From: Clostridium brassicae
GTDB lineage: Bacteria > Bacillota > Clostridia > Clostridiales > Clostridiaceae
Assembly (NCBI RefSeq): GCF_026738875.1
Contig: NZ_JAPQFJ010000011.1
Location: 1 to 64,000 of the forward strand
Direction of reading: 5' to 3'
Length of the DNA stretch: 64,000 bases
The number at the start of each line of letters is the position of its first letter. The stretch's first letter is position 1. Below the pieces are notes generated by a model, which did not search any database, was not told the DNA's origin, and saw only the letters and a program-made list of their open reading frames with translations. Positions 24,796 to 34,731 of this stretch are shown piece after piece. The translations under genes and the position numbers were made by a program.

Positions 24796-26916
24796 TTAAA
24801 TAGTATATGTGTTAATATGTGATTCATCATTATGAGAAGTTCTATCTTTTCTTTCAGCAATCTTTCCATTACCAAATCGTTCATCTAGTGAAAGGTAGCC
24901 TGTAACTCTAGATATACCTTGTATATTTTTACTTTTACATTTAGGACAAGTGTGTTTAGAAGCTTCTATTCTTTCACCACAATCTCTACAATATTTCATA
25001 TGAAAGTTTATGCCCATATAACTAATATTAGTGTTTTTATAAGAATAATCAATTATTGCTTTAACATCTTCAGGTTCTGGGTACCCATCCATTTCAATGT
25101 AAGTTATGTGCCCACCATTACATAATTTATGGAATGGTGCTTCTAGGTCTATTTTATCTTTTATAGATATTTTATATGAAACAGGAATATGATAGCTATT
25201 AGTATAGTAATCTTTATCTGTAACTCCTTTAATATTTCCAAATATTTTTTTATCTTGAATTATAAACTTTCCTGAAAGTCCTTCAGCAGGAGTCGCATAA
25301 CATGACCAGTTTAATTTATCAAGTTCTTTATATTCATCACAGAATTCTCTTATATGAGAAATAATTTTTAATCCTAACTCATAAATATTTTTGTCTTCAG
25401 CATGATGTTTACCAGTTAAAGCAGTTAGAGTTTCTGCAAGACCAATAAATCCAATACCCCATGTGCCTTGTCTTAGAATAGGTTCTATAGAATCATCAAG
25501 AGATAGATTTTCAGAACCTCTCATTAAATGTTCTCCTGCTACAAAAGGCAAGTCTTTTACTTTTAGTTTTTTAAGTATACCATATCGATGTAATAATGAT
25601 TCTCTAACAAGAGATAATCTATTATCTAAAAGCGAGAAAAATTTGTCTATATTACCTTTAGCTAATATTCCAATACGTGGAAGGTTTATTGTAGTAGGAG
25701 CAATATTACCTCTACCAGCAGGTCCAGCTTCACCATTTATATTAGACATTATATATGTTCTACATCCCATAGTAGCTGCAATAATACCTTTATCATAATA
25801 TTCTTTATTAAAATCTGCATCTAGATTCATAAACATAGGATTCATTCTCTTACTTGCAACTTTGCAAGCAAGTTCATATAAATAATAATAAGGGTCTTCT
25901 TGCTCTCTATTTACACCTTTTTTTACTCTAAATATTATGTTAGGGAATATAGGTTGTTCTCCTTTACCTAGCCCTTTTTCATATTCTTGCAAAAACGTTT
26001 CACATACCATAGCTGCATCTTTGCTTCTAGGAAGACCTAAATTTATTGAACTAAAAGGAACCTGACTTCCAGCTCTAGAGTGCATAGTATTTAAGTTGTA
26101 AACTATTCCTTGCATGGCTTGATGAACAACTTTTTTTAATTTTTTTTCTGCTATTTGTTCTATGTCTAATCCTGTTTCATTGAATTCTTCTTTATATTCT
26201 TTTATTATTTCTTGTCTTGTCATATCTACGAAGTCTGCCATATCATTATCAAAGTCAACATGGGCTTGACCTCCGAACATATCATTTTGAGTACTTTGAA
26301 GCAATATACAGGATAACTCTGCAGCAGACTCTATCCTTTTAGCAGGGAGAATTGTGCCGTAGCCTGTATTGAATCCACGTTTTAGTATTTTACCGGTTTC
26401 AATATTCAAACAGTTAGTAGTTAGATTATAACTATCTAAATCATGATAGTATATATCTCCATTTTCATGAGCTTTAGCTAAGTGTTTAGGCATTGCAGCA
26501 AGGTTATACCATTTATTAGATTCGCTAGCGATTCTTAGAAGCTTAGAGCTGAAATTATTACCTACATTTGCATTATCACGATCTGTTTCAATTCCTATGC
26601 TTTTAATGCTTCTCATTAAATCTGATTTTATCTCTCTTAATTTTGTTCTTTCTTTTCTATAATTTGAATATGCGATCCCTATAGGATTATATCCGTTTTG
26701 TAACAAAACATTTTCAACAATATTTTGTATTTCCTCTACTGTTACTTTATCATATCCTTTTTCTTCGATGTGTTCTATAACTCTTTGAGTACCTTCTATA
26801 GCTTCGCTTTCTTTTAAGTTGAAGCCTATTTCATCTGCAGAAGCTTTAATAGCGTTAGTAATCTTAATAGAGTTGAATGGTACTTCTCTACCATCCCTTT
26901 TCACAACATATAGCAT
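24796..26916 (-). CDS. nrdD: Anaerobic ribonucleoside-triphosphate reductase NrdD
   Basis: NrdD makes deoxyribonucleotides without oxygen by a glycyl-radical mechanism. The 706-residue protein has an N-terminal ATP-cone (about 1-90, starting VVKRDGREVPFNS) that gives allosteric control. The catalytic barrel follows, and near the C-terminus a zinc site of four cysteines (CRDC and CPKC, about 645-665). The radical loop RVTGYLS has its Gly near 673. All key elements are present and length is standard. The start at 26916 has TTGGAGG upstream. It is transcribed with nrdG. Confidence 0.96.
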   Translation of the reverse strand: MLYVVKRDGREVPFNSIKITNAIKASADEIGFNLKESEAIEGTQRVIEHIEEKGYDKVTVEEIQNIVENVLLQNGYNPIGIAYSNYRKERTKLREIKSDLMRSIKSIGIETDRDNANVGNNFSSKLLRIASESNKWYNLAAMPKHLAKAHENGDIYYHDLDSYNLTTNCLNIETGKILKRGFNTGYGTILPAKRIESAAELSCILLQSTQNDMFGGQAHVDFDNDMADFVDMTRQEIIKEYKEEFNETGLDIEQIAEKKLKKVVHQAMQGIVYNLNTMHSRAGSQVPFSSINLGLPRSKDAAMVCETFLQEYEKGLGKGEQPIFPNIIFRVKKGVNREQEDPYYYLYELACKVASKRMNPMFMNLDADFNKEYYDKGIIAATMGCRTYIMSNINGEAGPAGRGNIAPTTINLPRIGILAKGNIDKFFSLLDNRLSLVRESLLHRYGILKKLKVKDLPFVAGEHLMRGSENLSLDDSIEPILRQGTWGIGFIGLAETLTALTGKHHAEDKNIYELGLKIISHIREFCDEYKELDKLNWSCYATPAEGLSGKFIIQDKKIFGNIKGVTDKDYYTNSYHIPVSYKISIKDKIDLEAPFHKLCNGGHITYIEMDGYPEPEDVKAIIDYSYKNTNISYMGINFHMKYCRDCGERIEASKHTCPKCKSKNIQGISRVTGYLSLDERFGNGKIAERKDRTSHNDESHINTYTI

Positions 26917-27206
26917 TCACTTTACCTCCAACCACAACATATTGTACAGTGGATATTATAACCTACAAAAAAAATTATAGCAATTTTTAAATATACTAAA
27001 AAAAATTAATACAAATAGTTTTAGCTAGTATACCTTCTTTTTCTTTTAATTTTTAAACCTATATTAATGTTGACAGTAATAACTGGAATTTCTATTTAAG
27101 CTATTACTTTTCTAAAAATTCTAATTTATAAATATAGTGTCAAAAGATTCTTTTAAGAATAAATTATTACTATAGGTATAGCATTTAATGGAGGTATTAA
27201 GTTTTT

Positions 27207-27719
27207 ATGAGTTATACAACCAATAGGCAGCCTCAAGGAATCTCCTACTGTTTTACAAATAAAATACGTGAAGCCATGATAGCAGAATTAGTTGCTATAA
27301 ACGATTATGCATATAACATAGCTCATTCTGATATTAAGGACATAAATGAAATATTGCACCATATAATGGAAGATGAAAAGAGACATTATGGCATGTTTTT
27401 AAAATTACTTAGGAAGTATGATCCAATACAATATACTAAATATATGGAAGTAAAAGAACATATAAAGTTAGATAAAGATGCAAAGTATTTAAATTTTTAT
27501 GATAAGAATTCTGAGAAAATGATATTAAATTTTATAAGGGATGATATTAAAGGGGAGCTTGAAGCAATAATTTTATATGAGGAGCATTTAATGGAGATAC
27601 CTTACAAAGATATTAAAGAAACATTTATGAAAGTTATTGAGGATGAGAAAGAACATGTTGAAGAGTTAACTTTATTACTTATGCATTATGATAAAGACAA
27701 GTATGGACCTATAGAGTAA
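27207..27719 (+). CDS. Ferritin-like diiron protein
   Basis: This 170-residue, all-helical cytosolic protein resembles the ferritin/rubrerythrin superfamily. Helix pairs contain the metal-ligand patterns AELVAIN near residue 28, MEDEKRHYG near 57, GELEAIILYEEH near 117 and IEDEKEHVEE near 142, which together give the two ExxH motifs plus two further glutamates. No rubredoxin tail with paired CxxC is present, so it is not a full rubrerythrin. In anaerobes such proteins often reduce peroxide or handle iron; the substrate is not shown here. It has its own promoter gap and a strong terminator at 27720-27766. Confidence 0.85.
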   Translation: MSYTTNRQPQGISYCFTNKIREAMIAELVAINDYAYNIAHSDIKDINEILHHIMEDEKRHYGMFLKLLRKYDPIQYTKYMEVKEHIKLDKDAKYLNFYDKNSEKMILNFIRDDIKGELEAIILYEEHLMEIPYKDIKETFMKVIEDEKEHVEELTLLLMHYDKDKYGPIE

Positions 27720-27772
27720 ATAGTAAAAGCTAGTTAAAATTTAAAATTTTAACTAGCTTTTACTATTTTGTA
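27720..27772 (+). terminator. Terminator of the ferritin-like gene
   Basis: A 22 bp perfect stem (27720-27741 with 27745-27766) with a 3-nt loop starts right at the stop codon and continues into TTTTG. Confidence 0.85.
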
Positions 27773-27931
27773 ACCAACATGTAACTGCTTTGTAGTAAAT
27801 ATTGTTATTGGAGCATCTAAAATAGATTTAGACATAAATCTATTTTAGGGTGTTATTTTATAATATATTATTTAAAATATATCCTAGATTTAAGATATAT
27901 AAATATAATTTATTTTTAGGAGGGTTTTAAA

Positions 27932-28669
27932 ATGAAAGGTTTAGTTTGTATTGGACTAATTGCTTCAATTATAGGACCGACTTCTACAGCGATAGCAAGT
28001 GCACCTAATTCTAATGGTTTAAGTAAAGCTAGTACTAGTGTATCAAGTATAAACACAGTATCTTCAGTAAAAGTTCAAGGAAAAAAGATAATAAGCAAGG
28101 ACAATTTATTATGTGCAGAATTGAATATTCCTACCATAAGTGGATTGCTAAATATTGAATTACAAAAACAAATAAATTCAATTTTAGAAAGAGATGCCAT
28201 TAATTTTAAAGATGAAATAATCAAATCAGCAAAAGAATATGATGTTGAGGGAGTAGAACCAGAATTTAAAATACTTCCTTTCCAAGCTAATGTAGATTAT
28301 AAAGTATCTTATAATAGAAATGATTTTTTAAGTCTGTATGTTGATTATTATCAGTATACAGGTGGAGCTCATGGGTCAACTACAAGAAAATGTTATAATA
28401 TTGATCTTAAAACAGGGAAAGTATTGAATTTAAAAGATATGTTTAGTGAAAATTCAAATTATAAAGAGATTATTAATAAAATAGTAAAAACAGAAATACA
28501 AAAAAATCCTGAAAAATATTTTCAAGAAGATTTTCAAGGTATAGCAGATGAGCAGTGCTTTGTTGTAGAAGGAGATGATTTAGTTATATACTTCCAACAA
28601 TATGAAATAGCGCCATATGCAGCAGGAATTCTTGAATTTAAAATACCTCTTTCTAAAATTAAAAAATAA
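27932..28669 (+). CDS. Secreted DUF4163 / DUF3298 domain protein
   Basis: This 245-residue protein starts with a signal peptide (MKGLVCIGLIASIIG, likely cleavage near AIASA at residue 25). Residues 50-130 match DUF4163 and residues 150-245 match DUF3298, the pair also found in the lysozyme-binding part of the anti-sigma factor RsiV. The DUF3298 hallmarks YQYTGGAHG and TGKVLNLKDMF are clear. Here there is no anti-sigma N-terminus and no adjacent sigma factor gene, so it is a free secreted protein of unknown role rather than RsiV. The start has AGGAGGG upstream, and a terminator follows at 28677-28710. Confidence 0.85.
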   Translation: MKGLVCIGLIASIIGPTSTAIASAPNSNGLSKASTSVSSINTVSSVKVQGKKIISKDNLLCAELNIPTISGLLNIELQKQINSILERDAINFKDEIIKSAKEYDVEGVEPEFKILPFQANVDYKVSYNRNDFLSLYVDYYQYTGGAHGSTTRKCYNIDLKTGKVLNLKDMFSENSNYKEIINKIVKTEIQKNPEKYFQEDFQGIADEQCFVVEGDDLVIYFQQYEIAPYAAGILEFKIPLSKIKK

Positions 28670-28676
28670 GTATTCT

Positions 28677-28713
28677 AATCCTCAGATAGGAACATTCTTA
28701 TCTGAGGATTTTA
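28677..28713 (+). terminator. Terminator of the DUF3298 gene
   Basis: A 12 bp perfect stem (28677-28688 with 28699-28710) is followed by TTT. Confidence 0.75.
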
Positions 28714-28972
28714 GATTATGATTAAGAAATTGTTGAATTTATATAACTGGCAGCTTGTTATAAAAGATACGGATTAATACATATTTATTTTTACTTATGG
28801 ATTATTGGGTAAAATAAGTGTATGTAGTAAAAAATAAAGGAGAATATTCATTTGAAATAGAAGTAAAATAATTAGGGGATTTTGGAATAGATTAAGTTAA
28901 CAAGAGAATATATTTTGCTTATATTTAGTTAAAACAAAAAGCATTAGACAAAGGTATTAGGGGGATATACAG

Positions 28973-29434
28973 ATGCTTAGTAAGTTTATTGAAAAATTTA
29001 TAAATAAGAAAAGTACTATACCTAATCAGAGTTTAATTTATACAAAAAATAAGCTTAAGCAACTTCTTTTTAATAATGGAAAAATACTAGATATACAAAT
29101 TAATGAAAAAATAATAAGATTAGAAAAAAAAATAGAATATTTAATAGAAAATGATTATCATATTGAGGTTTTAGATGAGCTTAATGGTGTACTTATTGCA
29201 TTGATAGAAGGTAGCATAAGCAAAGAAAAAATTCCTGAAGGATCTATCAAAAAGATAAAAGAGTCTCTAGATCAGTATGAAAAATTTATAGATGAAATTA
29301 CTGAAAAATATGAAGATGAACATAATAAAGATCTGGAAATGAAAGAGAAGTTTATAAATGATCAGTTTGATAAGTTTACTGAAGTAGTAAAGAGTATGAG
29401 AGAAGATATAAAAAAAGGTAAAGGAAGTATATAA
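28973..29434 (+). CDS. Hypothetical helical protein of 153 residues
   Basis: I do not recognise this protein. The ATG at 28973 has an AGGGGG site upstream. It lacks a signal peptide and membrane segments. From residue 55 onward it is rich in Lys, Glu, Asp and Ile with heptad-like spacing, so long helices or a coiled coil are expected (for example EKIIRLEKKIEYLIEN and SIKKIKESLDQYEKFIDEI). It is a single-gene unit ended by a terminator at 29455-29498. A 260-base gap before it has no other supported gene; a good ribosome binding site near 28840 leads only to a two-codon frame. Confidence 0.6.
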   Translation: MLSKFIEKFINKKSTIPNQSLIYTKNKLKQLLFNNGKILDIQINEKIIRLEKKIEYLIENDYHIEVLDELNGVLIALIEGSISKEKIPEGSIKKIKESLDQYEKFIDEITEKYEDEHNKDLEMKEKFINDQFDKFTEVVKSMREDIKKGKGSI

Positions 29435-29454
29435 AAAAACGTAGTCTGAAATAT

Positions 29455-29498
29455 GATAATAAAGGAAACTTCAGTTTAGTAAAGTTTCCTTTATTATC
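29455..29498 (+). terminator. Terminator of the 28973 gene
   Basis: A perfect 16 bp stem (29455-29470 with 29483-29498) with a 12-nt loop. Confidence 0.7.
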
Positions 29499-29647
29499 GC
29501 ACTAGTAAAATTTAAAATAGAAATGTTTTTTATAAATATATTACAAGGTATTTTTTTAAGAATAGTACCTTGCAATGTATAATACTATATAATATACTAT
29601 AATAGAGTAACGAGAATAGAGTTTAAATAAATAAGAAGGGATACTAT

Positions 29648-30001
29648 ATGGATACACAATTAAAAAAAGGAGTTCTTGAACTTTGCGTATTATCAGTTTT
29701 AAGAGATAAAGATTGTTATGGATATGAACTTGTGACGGAAATATCTAAAAATATAGAGATATCAGATGGAACAATTTATCCTATACTTAGGCGTTTAACA
29801 AAAGAAGGATATTTTAATACTTATCTAAAGGAATCAACGGAAGGACCACCAAGAAAATATTACAGTTTAACTGCGGAAGGAGAAAAGAAGAGGATACAAC
29901 TTACTGAGGAATGGCAGGAGTTTGTTAAAGCTGTAAATAGAATAATTAAAGAAAATAAAGAACCAATTAGTGAGTTATTGTTTGAGAAAGGAGATAATTA
30001 G
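29648..30001 (+). CDS. PadR-family transcriptional regulator
   Basis: This 117-residue winged-helix protein has the PadR hallmarks: [28 protein letters not shown], then [18 protein letters not shown], then the wing [15 protein letters not shown]-terminal helix for dimerisation follows. PadR proteins often repress a neighbouring membrane operon and release it under envelope stress. Here it is first in the PadR-DUF1700-DUF4097 operon; the DUF1700 GTG start lies two bases past its stop, so translation is coupled. Confidence 0.93.
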   Translation: MDTQLKKGVLELCVLSVLRDKDCYGYELVTEISKNIEISDGTIYPILRRLTKEGYFNTYLKESTEGPPRKYYSLTAEGEKKRIQLTEEWQEFVKAVNRIIKENKEPISELLFEKGDN

Positions 30002-30002
30002 A

Positions 30003-30572
30003 GTGAAAAAACAAGAATATTTAAATATACTCTCCCAAAATTTAAAGGTTTCTAAAGAAGAAAAAGAAGAAATTCTTTATGATTATGAGGAACATTTTAG
30101 AGTAGGGATGGAAAATGGAAAATCAGATGAAGAAATAATAAGAGAATTAGGAGAACCTAAGGCTATAGCTAAGCAATATTCGGTTTATGAATTTGTAGAA
30201 AAGGCAAAAGAAAAACCTTCTCCCAAGAATATATCTTCAGCAATACTTGCTTTTATGGGAGTCGGATTTTTTAATTTGATATTTGTATTAGGGCCTGCTT
30301 TAGCTATGGCGGCTATATTATTTGCCTTAATTGTAATTTCTTTTTCAATTATTATTTCAGGATCTGCATTTGTATTAGCTCCAATACTAGTGCCATTAGG
30401 AATTGCTAATGTATCTAATATGCCTATTTTAGCAACGCCGTTTTTGGGAATTGGTTTTTTAGCTTTAGGAATATTAGCAACTAGAGGAAGTTATAAAATA
30501 AATAAAGGATTTTATAAAGTAATAATAAAATACATAGACAAAAATATAAAGATTATAAAAAATCAAGGATAA
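30003..30572 (+). CDS. DUF1700 (HAAS-domain) membrane protein
   Basis: The GTG at 30003 is preferred, because AAAGGAG lies nine bases upstream inside the end of padR; a longer frame to 29970 is buried in padR. The 189-residue product has an N-terminal cytosolic helical domain (about 1-70: NILSQNLKVSKEEKEEILYDYEEHF, ELGEP) followed by about three hydrophobic segments (residues 75-165). DUF1700 proteins are regularly paired with PadR and are thought to act as membrane partners that relay envelope state to it; that mechanism is inferred from the family. Confidence 0.9.
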   Translation: MKKQEYLNILSQNLKVSKEEKEEILYDYEEHFRVGMENGKSDEEIIRELGEPKAIAKQYSVYEFVEKAKEKPSPKNISSAILAFMGVGFFNLIFVLGPALAMAAILFALIVISFSIIISGSAFVLAPILVPLGIANVSNMPILATPFLGIGFLALGILATRGSYKINKGFYKVIIKYIDKNIKIIKNQG

Positions 30573-30671
30573 GTTTATTAATAATATATACTCGATAATA
30601 TGTTTTTATTAGCTAATTAAAGTTGTAAATTGATATATATAAGTAAATATTTTACAAATGGAGTTGAATAT

Positions 30672-31616
30672 ATGATTAAATTATTTAAAAATATAAAGAA
30701 TTTTCAATTAGTTATAATAGCTGTTTTAGGTATAGGAATAGGTTCAGTAATACTTTTTTTTAGTAATGACTTTAGTTTTAAAGGATTTTTTTTAGAGGAT
30801 AATAAAAATGTTGTAAAAGAAGTTATTAAAGAGAATATGATACCATTGAGCAATATAAATAAAATTGATATTGATGCTGATAGTGCTGATGTAAATATAG
30901 TATCAGAAGAAAGAAGAGATATTAAAGTAAAGTTTGAAAAAGCTAAAGATAGTAAGAAGGTAAATTGTGATTTGAAGGTTGCAGTAAATAATAATAGTTT
31001 AGATATAAAAGTTTCTAATAATAAAAAAATGTTTAATATTATTTCAATGGGTAATTCAGAAAAAGTAACTATAACAATATATGTACCTAAAAACTATAAT
31101 AAAAATTTAAATGTAGATACTTCTTTAGGTAGTATAGACTTAAAAGATATTAACTTAGATAATGTGATTTGTGAATTAGGATTAGGAAGTATGAGTATTA
31201 CTAATGTACAAGCTAAGAATTTTAAATGTAATAATAAAAATGGGAAAATTATAGCTAATAAATTATATACAAATTCAACAACAATAAATGCTAGTTTAGG
31301 TAAAGCAATATTAAAAGAATTTACAGGAGCTTTAGAAATGGATATGGGTAATGGTAGTGCCGATATATCTTATGTTAAATTAAGTAACAATGTAAATATT
31401 AAACAGTCTTTAGGAGATGTAGATATATCATTACCTAAAAATGCAGAATTTTATTTGAATGCAGAGGCAAAGTTAGGAAACTTAGAATCTGATTTTCCTG
31501 TAACAATTCAGGGTAATGCAAAAGATGAAGATAAATTAGAAGGTATTGTAAAAACTGATAAATATAAAGTTACTATTAAAAACAGTAATGGAGATATAAA
31601 TATAAAGCAGAGATAA
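30672..31616 (+). CDS. DUF4097 beta-repeat protein
   Basis: The ATG at 30672 has GGAGTTG eight bases before it. The 314-residue product has one N-terminal membrane segment (about 9-30) and then a long run of short beta strands rich in Asn, Ser, Gly and Asp, with repeated SLGS/LGSM/SLGK/SLGD turns spaced about 20 residues apart. This is the DUF4097 right-handed beta-helix or adhesin-like fold, placed outside the membrane. It completes the PadR-DUF1700-DUF4097 operon, a recurring envelope-stress-like cassette in Firmicutes whose molecular job is unsettled. Confidence 0.88.
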   Translation: MIKLFKNIKNFQLVIIAVLGIGIGSVILFFSNDFSFKGFFLEDNKNVVKEVIKENMIPLSNINKIDIDADSADVNIVSEERRDIKVKFEKAKDSKKVNCDLKVAVNNNSLDIKVSNNKKMFNIISMGNSEKVTITIYVPKNYNKNLNVDTSLGSIDLKDINLDNVICELGLGSMSITNVQAKNFKCNNKNGKIIANKLYTNSTTINASLGKAILKEFTGALEMDMGNGSADISYVKLSNNVNIKQSLGDVDISLPKNAEFYLNAEAKLGNLESDFPVTIQGNAKDEDKLEGIVKTDKYKVTIKNSNGDINIKQR

Positions 31617-31658
31617 GGATTTTAAATTTAAGTTTTTCACTATAAAGTTTAAATTTTA

Positions 31659-31709
31659 ATGCCTATGTTTTAAGAAATTTTTATTTCTTAAAACATAGGC
31701 ATTATTTTA
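31659..31709. terminator. Bidirectional terminator between DUF4097 and lipoprotein genes
   Basis: A perfect 19 bp stem (31659-31677 with 31684-31702) lies between the convergent stops. The plus-strand side runs into TATTTTA. The minus-strand gene's stop codon touches the stem. Confidence 0.8.
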
Positions 31710-33288
31710 ATAAACTTTTTACTTGATCATCCCAAATTTTAACGTATTTTCCTATAGACCATTGAGACATTATAACTGATTCGCCACTTTTTAAAGGAAT
31801 TATTTTTAAAGGTTTTTTACCAAGATTTTCATTTACAATATCATATATTAAGATTTGAGATTTTGTTACTACAAGCACAAAGTTTCTGTTTGGAGGAGAA
31901 TAAGCGTCTAAAGCGTTAGAAACTCTTTCCTTTATTATATTCCAAGTAGGATATAAGGAATCATATCTTATTAATTCTTTTGACGCCATTATAGGTATAT
32001 CAAAATCTCCAAACATATCTTTATAAGCTTCAGAAGAATGGTTTAGTCTTCCTATTAAGTTCCATTTACCATTCTTACGATTTAATCCGAAATTATACAT
32101 TCTAGGGAAATTTTCTAATTTTTGTCTGGAGTCATAATTTAATGAATTAAGGTAAGTCGCGGCTCCTTGTTTAAGTGCTTTAATACCTTGTTCTCCTAAT
32201 AATTTATCTATAGAAACAGCTTGTAATGTAGAAGCATTTACCATATCTAAAGGGACAGTATTTAAAAAGCTATATTTATAAGTGGTATTAGTGGAATTAT
32301 TATATCCACCATTATTCAACTCTAGTGAAATGTAGTCACTTCCTACAAACGTTATATTTGCTAAAGAATAAGAATTCTTTTTGATTGAAATATCATTATT
32401 CAATATATCTTCAGAATTTTTTTCTATGGGATAAGCATATATATGGTCTTTTACATAAGAGTTATCTACATTTACAGTTCTTTTAGATTCAACTTTCCAA
32501 AAACCATTGGGCCTTGGAGCTAATATATATGGAAGCTCATTGTTAGATACTACAGAATCTCCATTAAAATTAATCCATAAAGTTCTATATACAGGTTCTA
32601 CTTCTTGAGAAGTAGAATATTTGTAAGGTATTTTATATGTAGCAGGTTTATATGATTTTAAACCAAGCAACACGCCAGAGTTAAATTGGTGAGAAAGTTT
32701 ATATGGATACACAGAGTTATTATATTCATTTGTAACCTTGGAATTTTTGGCTATATCGCTCTCAATGCTATCTTTATCATCTAATGTAGTATCAAAATCA
32801 GTTTCTGAAGAACTAAGCTGTTTATTTTTAGATAATCTAAAGAAGGTTCCATTTTTACATGTTAAGATTCTGTTTTCATCTAATATAGCAAAAGAGGCTA
32901 AAAAATTTTCATGATATGTAACAGTTACAATTTGGATTGTATCTTTATGTATATCTAAACTTTCAGGTTTAATTGAGTAATTTCCTATAAAGTAGTTTTG
33001 GGCATTAACAGTTTTTATCTTATATTTTGGATTTCTGCATACATCATCAAAAAATGTTATTTTATTTTTACTGAATGAAACTATTTTTTCCATTTCACTT
33101 TTTATTTTGGATATATCTGAAGAGGATTGATCAGCGTAATATTTATCTGCTATCCAAACACCTTCGAGAGGCATGTTATAATTTTCAGGAGGTAATATTT
33201 TAGAGGAATCTGATAAGGCATTTTTGTTGCAACCAACAAAAATTAATGGTAAAAATAGTATAAACAAAAAAAGTTTAATGTGTTTCAT
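31702..33288 (-). CDS. Lipoprotein of unknown function in a two-component operon
   Basis: This 528-residue protein has a lipoprotein signal peptide with lipobox FVGC (Cys near residue 20), so it should be anchored to the outer face of the membrane by Lgt. I do not recognise a named domain. Residues 40-150 form a compact region starting GVWIADKYYAD. A Ser/Asp-rich linker follows (about 150-190), then a large beta-rich region to the end, with WINFNGDS and RPNGFWKVESKR motifs. It is the last gene of the operon downstream of the response regulator and histidine kinase. It may be the sensor's target or an accessory signal-binding protein (inference). Confidence 0.75.
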   Translation of the reverse strand: MKHIKLFLFILFLPLIFVGCNKNALSDSSKILPPENYNMPLEGVWIADKYYADQSSSDISKIKSEMEKIVSFSKNKITFFDDVCRNPKYKIKTVNAQNYFIGNYSIKPESLDIHKDTIQIVTVTYHENFLASFAILDENRILTCKNGTFFRLSKNKQLSSSETDFDTTLDDKDSIESDIAKNSKVTNEYNNSVYPYKLSHQFNSGVLLGLKSYKPATYKIPYKYSTSQEVEPVYRTLWINFNGDSVVSNNELPYILAPRPNGFWKVESKRTVNVDNSYVKDHIYAYPIEKNSEDILNNDISIKKNSYSLANITFVGSDYISLELNNGGYNNSTNTTYKYSFLNTVPLDMVNASTLQAVSIDKLLGEQGIKALKQGAATYLNSLNYDSRQKLENFPRMYNFGLNRKNGKWNLIGRLNHSSEAYKDMFGDFDIPIMASKELIRYDSLYPTWNIIKERVSNALDAYSPPNRNFVLVVTKSQILIYDIVNENLGKKPLKIIPLKSGESVIMSQWSIGKYVKIWDDQVKSLLK

Positions 33289-33317
33289 ATATTATAAACC
33301 TCCTAATGTAATAGTTT

Positions 33318-34730
33318 TTAGAGATTATTAGAGGAGTCAATAGTAATCTCCATAGGTAACATGATTTGTATTTCAGTTCCATTATTCTCCTCACTAAATA
33401 TATTTAATACTCCATTATGAAGTGAGACTATTTCATTACAAATAGATAAACCAATACCATTTTTAGATTTAGTATTCTTGCCCTTATAAAATTTTTCTTT
33501 AACTTTAGGTAAATCTTCTTTTGGTATTCCACATCCAGTATCTTTTATAGTTATAAATAAATAGTTATCTCGTATATTAGTAGATATTAAAATTTCTCCA
33601 CCACTTGGAGTAAATTTAAAAGAGTTATCTAATATATTCATAAATAACTGCTTAAATCTATTTTTATCAGCATATATATTTGGAATTAAGCATTCATTTG
33701 TAATTAAAATTTTAATGTTTTCTCTTTGAGATCTTGGAGTTAATTGTTTTATCATATGATTTATAAATTCATTTAAGTCAATTAACTCTTTTTTTAGAGT
33801 TATTTTCCCAGATATAAGTTTGGAAAAATCAAGTAATTCTTCAACTAATAATGTTAATCTATCAGATTCTTGTTCAATTATTTTGAGTCCATCTTCAAAT
33901 TCAGACTTATTCTCAGGATCACATAAACTTAAAGCGACTGCCCAACCTTTTATGGAAGTTAGGGGCGTTCTTAGTTCATGGGAGACTGAAGCTATAAATT
34001 CATTTTTTAACTTTTCATTTTTTAATATTTCCTCAGACATATAATTTAAAGTGTCAGTAAGTTTCCCAAGTTCATCATCAGTAGTTTTTTTTATTTTTTC
34101 TTCTAAATTACCAGAAGCCATCTTTTCAGCGCCATCAGTTATTATTTTTATAGGCTTAGTGATTTTTTTTGATACAAAAATACTAATAATACTAGATAGT
34201 AATATTACAGATAAACCTATAAAAATTAAAAAATTAGATATTTCTTTAATAGTTTTATCAACTTTTTCCATAGAAGTTATAAATCTTAGTACTCCTTCGA
34301 TTTTGTTTTGCTTTTTTAAAGGACAAGCTACTGACATTAATGTTTCATTTGACTTAGGATTTTCATAGATAACATAACCTAAATCTCCAGAAGAAGCTGC
34401 TTTAAAGTCCTTAGAATCTATAACTTCAGTTTGATAGTAGCCAATTGAATCCATTAAAATATTCCCAGATAGATCTAATATTTGGACTTGAGCAGGAGTG
34501 TTTTTCCAAAACACATCTACATCAGCAGCAATATTTTCTTCAAGACCTGTTGAAGAAAGATATGTATTATAGAATTGAGCTGACATTTTTATTTGGTTTG
34601 ATAAAAAATCCTTCGTATTATCATAAAAATATTTTCTTATAGAAGATATTAAGAAGACTTCACAAATGAAAACTGTTAGAACTATTATTAAAAAGTAACT
34701 TTTAAGTAATCTAGTTTTTATTGATTTCAA
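33318..34730 (-). CDS. Membrane sensor histidine kinase
   Basis: A TTG at 34730 is the likely start, with GAAGGAG nine bases upstream; it begins two bases after the response-regulator stop. The 470-residue kinase has membrane segments at about 9-31 and 165-187 flanking an extracytoplasmic sensor. A HAMP domain follows (SKKITKPIKIITDGAEKMASG), then the HisKA phospho-acceptor (SVSHELRTPLTSIKGW, His near 259) and HATPase_c with N box DNSFKFTP, G1 DTGCGIP and G2 GIGLSI. This is the canonical order for PhoR/ResE-like kinases. The signal is unknown; the adjacent lipoprotein may take part. Confidence 0.94.
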   Translation of the reverse strand: MKSIKTRLLKSYFLIIVLTVFICEVFLISSIRKYFYDNTKDFLSNQIKMSAQFYNTYLSSTGLEENIAADVDVFWKNTPAQVQILDLSGNILMDSIGYYQTEVIDSKDFKAASSGDLGYVIYENPKSNETLMSVACPLKKQNKIEGVLRFITSMEKVDKTIKEISNFLIFIGLSVILLSSIISIFVSKKITKPIKIITDGAEKMASGNLEEKIKKTTDDELGKLTDTLNYMSEEILKNEKLKNEFIASVSHELRTPLTSIKGWAVALSLCDPENKSEFEDGLKIIEQESDRLTLLVEELLDFSKLISGKITLKKELIDLNEFINHMIKQLTPRSQRENIKILITNECLIPNIYADKNRFKQLFMNILDNSFKFTPSGGEILISTNIRDNYLFITIKDTGCGIPKEDLPKVKEKFYKGKNTKSKNGIGLSICNEIVSLHNGVLNIFSEENNGTEIQIMLPMEITIDSSNNL

Positions 34731-34731
34731 A

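Noticed and set aside
25463-25798. 111-codon plus-strand frame inside nrdD
   Set aside because: nrdD is unambiguous on the other strand; this is a shadow.
28840-28860. Ribosome binding site AAGGAG with TTG start
   Set aside because: The frame ends after two codons, so no gene can be supported.
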